Assembly: GCA_905215035.1 (NCBI GenBank)
Contig: CAJMOJ010000020.1
Location: forward strand, 1 to 29,019
Length of the DNA stretch: 29,019 nucleotides
Reading direction: 5' to 3'
DNA from: an uncultured bacterium
Lineage (GTDB): Bacteria > Actinomycetota > Coriobacteriia > Coriobacteriales > Eggerthellaceae
Part shown: piece by piece, positions 24,476 through 29,019 of the stretch
How the letters are laid out: each line of letters starts with the position of its first letter
Position numbering within the stretch: position 1 is the stretch's first letter
Translations under genes and position numbers: made by a program
Notes under the pieces: model-generated
Databases searched by the model: none
What the model was told of the DNA's origin: nothing
The model's input: the letters and a program-made list of their open reading frames with translations, nothing else

Positions 24476-25018
24476 TTATCGATCAAGACTCATATACTCA
24501 TATCCTTGTGCACCGATAACGGCCAAGGTTACACCACGCACGATGCAAAAGATTGCAATATAGAACGCAAGCAGTGGAGGCCAGAAGAAGAACATCAAAC
24601 CAATAATAGTGTCTAAAATGCCAGCAAAAAGAGCCCAGCCCCAGCCAGATCCAGGGAGCTTCCTAAACTGCACCGCCTGAACAATCTCGACAATACCGAA
24701 TGCCGTTACAAAAGTTCCGATAAGCCAGGGGATAACCGCACTAGTCGCAAACGGATGAATAAGAAACATGGCACCAACAATAATGTCAAGAATGCCGTAT
24801 ACAATCATCCATCCCGTAACACCCGGCAGACCGCGCGTATTAACATAGGAGATAATACTTAAAATACCGGCAAAAATGAATCCTACACCTGCAATAAAGG
24901 TAATACTCATCAACGTAATACCCGGGAATAACCCAATCACAAAACCGAAAACAACCAGTAGGATGCCACCAATAATAAGATACCAATTGCGTTTTGTCTT
25001 AGCAGTTGTGCTTGTCAT
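24476..25018 (-). CDS. HdeD/DUF308 family membrane protein
   Basis: A 180-residue integral membrane protein with six hydrophobic segments arranged as three similar helix pairs, each with a Gly-rich I-x-x-G-x-x-x-x-x-x-G pattern (WYLIIGGILLVVFGFVIGLFPG, GWMIVYGILDIIVGAMFLIHP, GWALFAGILDTIIGLMFFFWPP). The repeat of roughly 55-60 residues is the signature of DUF308/HdeD. In enteric bacteria HdeD is linked with acid resistance; here the function is open. GGGGAGG six bases before the ATG is a strong ribosome site. A candidate promoter TTGTTC, 16 bp, TAGAAT lies at 25092-25065. The gene is divergent from proC. Confidence 0.9.
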   Translation of the reverse strand: MTSTTAKTKRNWYLIIGGILLVVFGFVIGLFPGITLMSITFIAGVGFIFAGILSIISYVNTRGLPGVTGWMIVYGILDIIVGAMFLIHPFATSAVIPWLIGTFVTAFGIVEIVQAVQFRKLPGSGWGWALFAGILDTIIGLMFFFWPPLLAFYIAIFCIVRGVTLAVIGAQGYEYMSLDR

Positions 25019-25130
25019 GACGACCCTCCCCTTTCATGGATTTTTACTCTGTTTCTCATTAATGATTCTATGACGTGGGCATACAAGAACAAGGTCGCTC
25101 GTTGAGCTGTAGCTAACAAGACACGCGCAC

Positions 25131-25190
25131 GTTTCTTGCATGTTTTTTTCGTTTCTTGCATGTTTTTTTCGTTTCTTGCATGTTTTTTTC
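25131..25190 (+). repeat. Three perfect 20-bp tandem repeats with phased T-tracts
   Basis: The unit GTTTCTTGCATGTTTTTTTC occurs three times with no difference (25131-25150, 25151-25170, 25171-25190). Each unit has a T7 tract and a short T3, so T-tracts recur at about one and two helical turns. The block lies in the 259-bp divergent promoter region between DUF308 and proC, 88 bp before the proC ATG. Confidence 0.97.
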
Positions 25191-25277
25191 ATGCGCTGCA
25201 AACAGGGCTACCCACCCACGTGCACACATGTTAGAGTGGACGATGGATTCACTATGAGGACATATGAGGAGGGTTCC

Positions 25278-26075
25278 ATGAAGATTGGATTTATCGGATG
25301 CGGCAATATGGCTAAAGCGATGATTGCGGGCATTATCAAAAAGGGAATTGTTGCACCTGCAGATATTATGGGGACAAATTCCCGTCAATCATCCGCTGAT
25401 GAAGCTGCTCAAGAATTGGGTATTACAACCTCTACCGACAATCTTGCTCTTGTTGATGCTTGTGACTACATCTTCTTGTCAGTAAAGCCACAAATGTATG
25501 AAAAGGTTATTGATGAAATCAAAGACCGCATCATTGGTACCGACAAAGTTATTATCACTGTTGCTCCAGGAAAGACCGTTGCTTGGTTAACAGAGCGCTT
25601 TGGTGGGCCAGTTCAAATTATTCGCACTGCACCCAATACACCCGCTCTCGTAGGGGAAGGCCTTACGGGATATTATGCAAGCCCTGACATTCCCCAAGAT
25701 CGCGTTGAGTTTGTCGTGTCGCTACTTGAATCATTTGGAGAAACGGTTGCTGTTGCTGAAAAATTGATCGACGTTATTGGCGCCGTAGGAGGCTCATCTC
25801 CGGCATTTATCTATGTCTTTATTGAAGCTCTTGCAGACGGCGGTGTTGCAGAAGGTCTTCCTCGTGATGTTGCCTTAAAAGTATCAGCTCAGGCTGTTCT
25901 TGGTAGCGCAAAAATGGTTTTAGAAACAGGTGAGCACCCTGGCACTTTGAAAGATCGTGTTTGTTCTCCTGGAGGGTCAACTATTAAGGGCATTGAAGCG
26001 CTTGAGCTCCGTGGCTATCGTGGCACTATTACCAATGCTATTCGCACCACAACCGCAGCTGCACGAAAACTCTAA
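25278..26075 (+). CDS. proC: Pyrroline-5-carboxylate reductase
   Basis: Last step of proline synthesis, reducing pyrroline-5-carboxylate with NAD(P)H. The 265 residues show the dinucleotide motif IGFIGCGNMAKAMIAG (3-18), the VKPQ segment, RTAPNTPALVGEG, the substrate loop DVIGAVGGSSPAFIYVFIEALADGG, and the family signature LKDRVCSPGGSTIKGIEALE near the C-terminus. The open frame reaches further upstream through the tandem repeats, but GGAGG seven bases before the ATG at 25278 and the family N-terminus fix the start here. It is a single gene, divergent from DUF308, with no proA or proB in the window. Confidence 0.97.
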   Translation: MKIGFIGCGNMAKAMIAGIIKKGIVAPADIMGTNSRQSSADEAAQELGITTSTDNLALVDACDYIFLSVKPQMYEKVIDEIKDRIIGTDKVIITVAPGKTVAWLTERFGGPVQIIRTAPNTPALVGEGLTGYYASPDIPQDRVEFVVSLLESFGETVAVAEKLIDVIGAVGGSSPAFIYVFIEALADGGVAEGLPRDVALKVSAQAVLGSAKMVLETGEHPGTLKDRVCSPGGSTIKGIEALELRGYRGTITNAIRTTTAAARKL

Positions 26076-26167
26076 ACTTCCCGTATATCTCTGGTCCCTC
26101 TCATCAATCCATTAAAGATGGCGCTGGGCAAGAGAACGCCTAAACACCTGGTATACCCAACAGCAAA

Positions 26168-26201
26168 CAAATGGCAAATACCATACGGTATTTGCCATTT
26201 G
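26168..26201. terminator. Perfect 15-bp hairpin after proC
   Basis: CAAATGGCAAATACC (26168-26182) and GGTATTTGCCATTTG (26187-26201) pair without mismatch around a four-base loop, about 90 bases past the proC stop. No T-run follows on the plus strand, so it may act as a weak terminator or 3'-end stabiliser. Confidence 0.6.
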
Positions 26202-26247
26202 CACTACCTCTTCTCTCACGCACTCTTTTATCCACTCTCTAACTAAA

Positions 26248-26292
26248 CATTACGCGATCTAACATCACGTAATCCAGCATCACGTGATCTGT
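26248..26292 (+). promoter_or_regulatory. Three 15-bp direct repeats before the hydrolase gene
   Basis: CATTACGCGATCTAA, CATCACGTAATCCAG and CATCACGTGATCTGT lie head to tail with an exact 15-bp period, sharing CAT-YACG-YRATCY. The third contains the perfect palindrome ATCACGTGAT. The array ends about 38 bp before the hydrolase ATG, the position of an operator or activator site array. No matching regulator is known to me. Confidence 0.55.
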
Positions 26293-26330
26293 CTGTATTT
26301 TTCTCTTATTTGATTTGTGAAAGAGCGCTC

Positions 26331-27578
26331 ATGACACAAAAAAGCATTACCACTCTCATGAACTACATACAACACAGCACCTCATCGCTTGAGAAAACTC
26401 CTTTTTGTGAACTCGATGCGTTAGTGCTTTCTGTTGCAAGCTATCTACTTTTTGAAAAGTCTCCCACCGCATCAACCAGCACGCCAGTCTCTCTTGCTTT
26501 TGCTCTTGAAGAAATTCCCCCTAAAGAGCGCTCCGGAGTATTTTGGCTTGATCCTTATTGCAATCGATTCACGGAGCTGCTTTGTTTATCTCCCCGTTTC
26601 AGAGATATCAAAATAAGTAATGCTCAAGCGCTTACCAACACTAAAGCTCTGACGCAATTTGGCGCTGTATGCTTTCATCTTCCAGACGATACACTCTTCT
26701 TGAGCTTTCGAGGAACCGATAATTCTTTAGTCGGATGGGAAGAAGATTTCGCGCTTGCACTCATGAACCCCATTCCCTCACAGCGCTGCGCACTTGCTTA
26801 TGCGCGTCTCATTTTGTCACGCCACCAAAAACCTTATCGTATTGGCGGGCATTCTAAAGGAGGCAATTTAGCTTTTTATACCGCACTCATGCTTCCTCGC
26901 TCATACCAGCAGACCTTATTGCATGCCTATAGCTTTGATGGTCCGGGGTTTCCTCAAAGTCAACGTACAAACGACACCCTGGCGCGGTCTGCTCATATGC
27001 TTGCGGGTCGTCTTACTAAAATCGTTCCTGCCTTTTCTTTTGTCGGAGCAATGTTTTCCGATGTGGTTTCCCCTCTCGTTATTGCTTCCAATGAGGCAGG
27101 TATCATGCAGCACATGCCATTTTCTTGGAAAATTCAAGAAAATGCTTTTATTCCCGCGTCGCGTCAACAAGGAGCGCGTGTTCTCGATACAGGATTTAGC
27201 GATTGGATGGATCAATTTGAATACGTTGAACGAGTAGAATTTTGTGCAGCACTTTTTGGAATCTGTGATTACGTCACAACATCAAACCAAATTACAACGC
27301 TTCCAACGGACCTCTTGCTTAAAATGCCCCATATTGTGCATTATTTAAACTCTGTTGACACGACCATCCGCACACTTTTACTTGATGTCTTATTTGAATC
27401 AATAAGCTCACTTGGAGATGCAGCGCAAGAACAGCTTCAGGAAAATGTACGCCTTCTTAAACAGACAGTAGCAGACTACTTCTTGCCCGATGCCACCAAA
27501 GTCCCTCCAGAGGACCCTGCAGAAGTATCCGTTGTTGACACAACGTCAGAGACTTCAGAAGACCCTTCTTCATCATAG
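26331..27578 (+). CDS. DUF2974 (Mbeg1-like) alpha/beta hydrolase
   Basis: A lipase-like protein of 415 residues. The family segments LSFRGTDNSLVGWEEDF and IGGHSKGGNLAFYTALML are present; Ser175 in GHSKGG is the nucleophile, and the following SFDGPGFPQ matches the family. The N-terminus also fits (FCELDALVLSVASYLLFE). There is no signal peptide, so it is probably cytosolic; substrate unknown, in vitro lipase activity only inferred. The frame opens at a TTG at 26310, but the ATG at 26331, after AAAGAG, gives a more typical start. The last 35 residues are a Glu/Ser/Thr-rich tail whose DNA overlaps the 3' end of the convergent transporter gene by 103 bp. Confidence 0.88.
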   Translation: MTQKSITTLMNYIQHSTSSLEKTPFCELDALVLSVASYLLFEKSPTASTSTPVSLAFALEEIPPKERSGVFWLDPYCNRFTELLCLSPRFRDIKISNAQALTNTKALTQFGAVCFHLPDDTLFLSFRGTDNSLVGWEEDFALALMNPIPSQRCALAYARLILSRHQKPYRIGGHSKGGNLAFYTALMLPRSYQQTLLHAYSFDGPGFPQSQRTNDTLARSAHMLAGRLTKIVPAFSFVGAMFSDVVSPLVIASNEAGIMQHMPFSWKIQENAFIPASRQQGARVLDTGFSDWMDQFEYVERVEFCAALFGICDYVTTSNQITTLPTDLLLKMPHIVHYLNSVDTTIRTLLLDVLFESISSLGDAAQEQLQENVRLLKQTVADYFLPDATKVPPEDPAEVSVVDTTSETSEDPSSS

Positions 27579-29019
27579 ACACGAGCCACATCACCTTCTG
27601 CAGCTCGTTGTGCAAGATGGATATTTTGCGCTTCAACGTACGTCCGCATAGAATAAAGTGTGATATCGGATCGATTGATAATACCTACAATTTTTCCGTC
27701 ATCAAGAACAGGAACCTTCTTGAGATGATTGTCTCCTAAAACGCGACACACATCATCAAGACTTGCATGAGCGCTCACACCAATGATGCCTTTTGTGGCT
27801 ACATCACGAACATTAAGCTCCATCAAACGAGCAAGTTTCTCATCAAATTCCGTTGTGTCACGCGCCGAATTCATGATCATAATCACAGGATCAGTATAGA
27901 GGTGCGTACGGGATGAAAGAAAGCGCATGATATCCCCATCAGACACAAATCCAATGGGTCTTCCTTCGCCATTCACCAAAGGCGCAGCACTAATACCCTT
28001 CTTAACAAGAAGCTGCATAGCCTCAAACACGGTCGCTGTTTCAGAAATGGTAAATACATCCTTTTTCATAATGGACTCAAGGAGGCTCCGTTTTTTATTC
28101 TCGGTGTCTGCTTGCGCTTGCGCCTGAGGGCTTTCTTTTACAAATACAATAACCAAAATAAGCGCTATCAGACATAAGGCAGCTGTTACCGCAAATGCAA
28201 CGTCAATACCAGCAATCTGAGAATTCAGATATCCTATGTCAGGCTCAAGAGCGCCTGAGGTCAATGAAAAGACCGAGATCAGAATTGCCGTACCCAAAGT
28301 GCCAGCAACTTGACGCAACGTATTATTAACTGATGTTCCGTGGTTAATATATTTATTCTCAAGCGCATTCATAGCCCACGTAGTAATAGGCATATTAACC
28401 AGCGAAAGCGCAAACATGCGAATTGCCAAAATTACTGACAGGTACACAATATTTACTTCGGGACCTAAAAACATCAACGCGCATGTACCAACTGTCAAAA
28501 GTGACATACCCACTAGTGCAAGCGTGCGTGGTCCATGACGATCAAACAAACGCCCAGCGATAGGGCCCATAATGCCCATGAGAAGCGCACCTGGCAAAAT
28601 GACAAGGCCCGAAACTGTAGCAGAATATCCTAACAACGTCTGTACATAGATAGGAATTAGGATGCCCACTGAAAGCAAGCTCCCCTGCACGACCATACCA
28701 ATAATAGTACCCATCAAAAAAGTTTTGTTCTCAAGGACACGCACCTGCAGCATGGGATGTTCCATGGAGAGTTGTCGTTTAAAGAACCAAACAATAACTA
28801 CGCCACCAATAATGATTGCAATCGCTGACTCCAAACCAAAGCCATATGAGCCGATAATACTAAATCCATATAACAACGAGCCAAAGCCAACAGTTGAAAG
28901 AACCACCGACAACTTATCAAGCTTTTGAGCAGTACGCGCAGCAGGTATTTTATCGACACAAAAGATAGCGATAAGAATCACGGCAAAAGACAAAACGCTA
29001 ATCCCATAAAACATGATAT
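27476..29019 (-). CDS. MFS multidrug-type transporter fused to two CBS domains (N-terminus outside window)
   Basis: Only the C-terminal portion is visible (about 513 codons); the frame stays open past 29014, so the ATG there is internal and the first half of the permease lies beyond the edge. The permease part (to about residue 295 as counted from 29014) is of the EmrB/QacA drug:H+ antiporter family, with PIYVQTLLGYSATVSGLVILPGALLMGIMGPIAGRLFDRHGPR and HGTSVNNTLRQVAGTLGTAIL. A charged linker leads to two CBS domains, about 309-370 (DVFTISETATVFEAMQLLVKKGISAAPLV...GFVSDGDIMRFL) and 400-460 (ELNVRDVATKGI...VPVLDDGKIVGIINRSDI). CBS pairs bind adenine nucleotides and often gate transporters. The tail (470-512) is Ser/Thr/Gly-rich. 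CBS fusion to this family is uncommon. Confidence 0.92.
   Translation of the reverse strand, partial: IMFYGISVLSFAVILIAIFCVDKIPAARTAQKLDKLSVVLSTVGFGSLLYGFSIIGSYGFGLESAIAIIIGGVVIVWFFKRQLSMEHPMLQVRVLENKTFLMGTIIGMVVQGSLLSVGILIPIYVQTLLGYSATVSGLVILPGALLMGIMGPIAGRLFDRHGPRTLALVGMSLLTVGTCALMFLGPEVNIVYLSVILAIRMFALSLVNMPITTWAMNALENKYINHGTSVNNTLRQVAGTLGTAILISVFSLTSGALEPDIGYLNSQIAGIDVAFAVTAALCLIALILVIVFVKESPQAQAQADTENKKRSLLESIMKKDVFTISETATVFEAMQLLVKKGISAAPLVNGEGRPIGFVSDGDIMRFLSSRTHLYTDPVIMIMNSARDTTEFDEKLARLMELNVRDVATKGIIGVSAHASLDDVCRVLGDNHLKKVPVLDDGKIVGIINRSDITLYSMRTYVEAQNIHLAQRAAEGDVARVYDEEGSSEVSDVVSTTDTSAGSSGGTLVASGKK

Noticed and set aside
25140..25277. N-terminal extension of ProC through the 20-bp repeats (MFFSFLACFF...)
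   Set aside because: The frame is open by chance through the T-rich repeats; the ATG at 25278 has a strong ribosome site and begins the conserved dinucleotide fold.

Overview
The window looks like a piece of chromosome from a low-to-mid GC Gram-positive anaerobe. The best guess is a Coriobacteriia member of the Atopobium/Lancefieldella type, inferred from gene content and not from a marker tree. Pointers are a type III glutamine synthetase, a FabK/FabT-style fatty-acid operon with a fused AccD-AccA, an HAE1-type RND pump without its usual partners, and Coriobacteria-like surface and membrane proteins. I see no rRNA, tRNA, CRISPR, transposase or phage gene. Nearly all genes are on the minus strand; only three (a hotdog thioesterase, proC and a DUF2974 hydrolase) are on the plus strand.

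Layout. 1-4091 (minus): N-terminal 1363 residues of a large secreted surface protein whose end lies outside the window. 4092-5136: a gene-free kilobase unusually rich in palindromes, with a C9 tract and a repeated 20-mer, ending in the glnN terminator. 5137-7227: type III glutamine synthetase with a candidate promoter and a near-consensus GlnR/TnrA-like box. 7456-8445: a Pro/Gln-rich two-helix membrane protein. 8683-9512: rplM-rpsI, with a terminator behind and a roughly 230-nt leader in front. 9882-10331: universal stress protein. 10563-11063 (plus): hotdog thioesterase preceded by a 17-bp tandem duplication that creates a coupled six-codon upstream ORF.

11170-19779 (minus) is the metabolic core: a FakB/DegV fatty-acid-binding protein, a FabT/MarR repressor, then fabK-fabD-fabG-fabF-fabZ-accDA. 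FabK, FabD, FabG, FabF and FabZ supply the elongation chemistry and AccDA supplies the carboxyltransferase for malonyl-CoA. FakB would deliver exogenous fatty acids and FabT would sense the resulting acyl-ACP. A perfect 25-bp palindrome plus a second half-matching site lie just upstream of fakB and could be the FabT operator. fabH, acpP, accB and accC, common neighbours in related operons, are absent here.

20052-25018 (minus): a glutaredoxin-like protein, a 1248-residue RND exporter with an extra coiled-coil insert of about 160 residues, and a DUF308/HdeD membrane protein, with clear terminators. 25278-26075 (plus) is proC, preceded by three perfect 20-bp tandem repeats. 26331-27578 (plus) is a DUF2974-type alpha/beta hydrolase preceded by three 15-bp direct repeats; its 3' end overlaps, tail to tail by 103 bp, an MFS transporter fused to two CBS domains that runs off the right edge.

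The most unusual items are the integrated FakB-FabT-FAS II block with its AccDA carrying a possible relic biotin-carboxylase N-domain, the RND coiled-coil insert, the MFS-CBS fusion with its overlapping convergent partner, the duplicated start region of the thioesterase, and the palindrome cluster in front of the adhesin-like gene.
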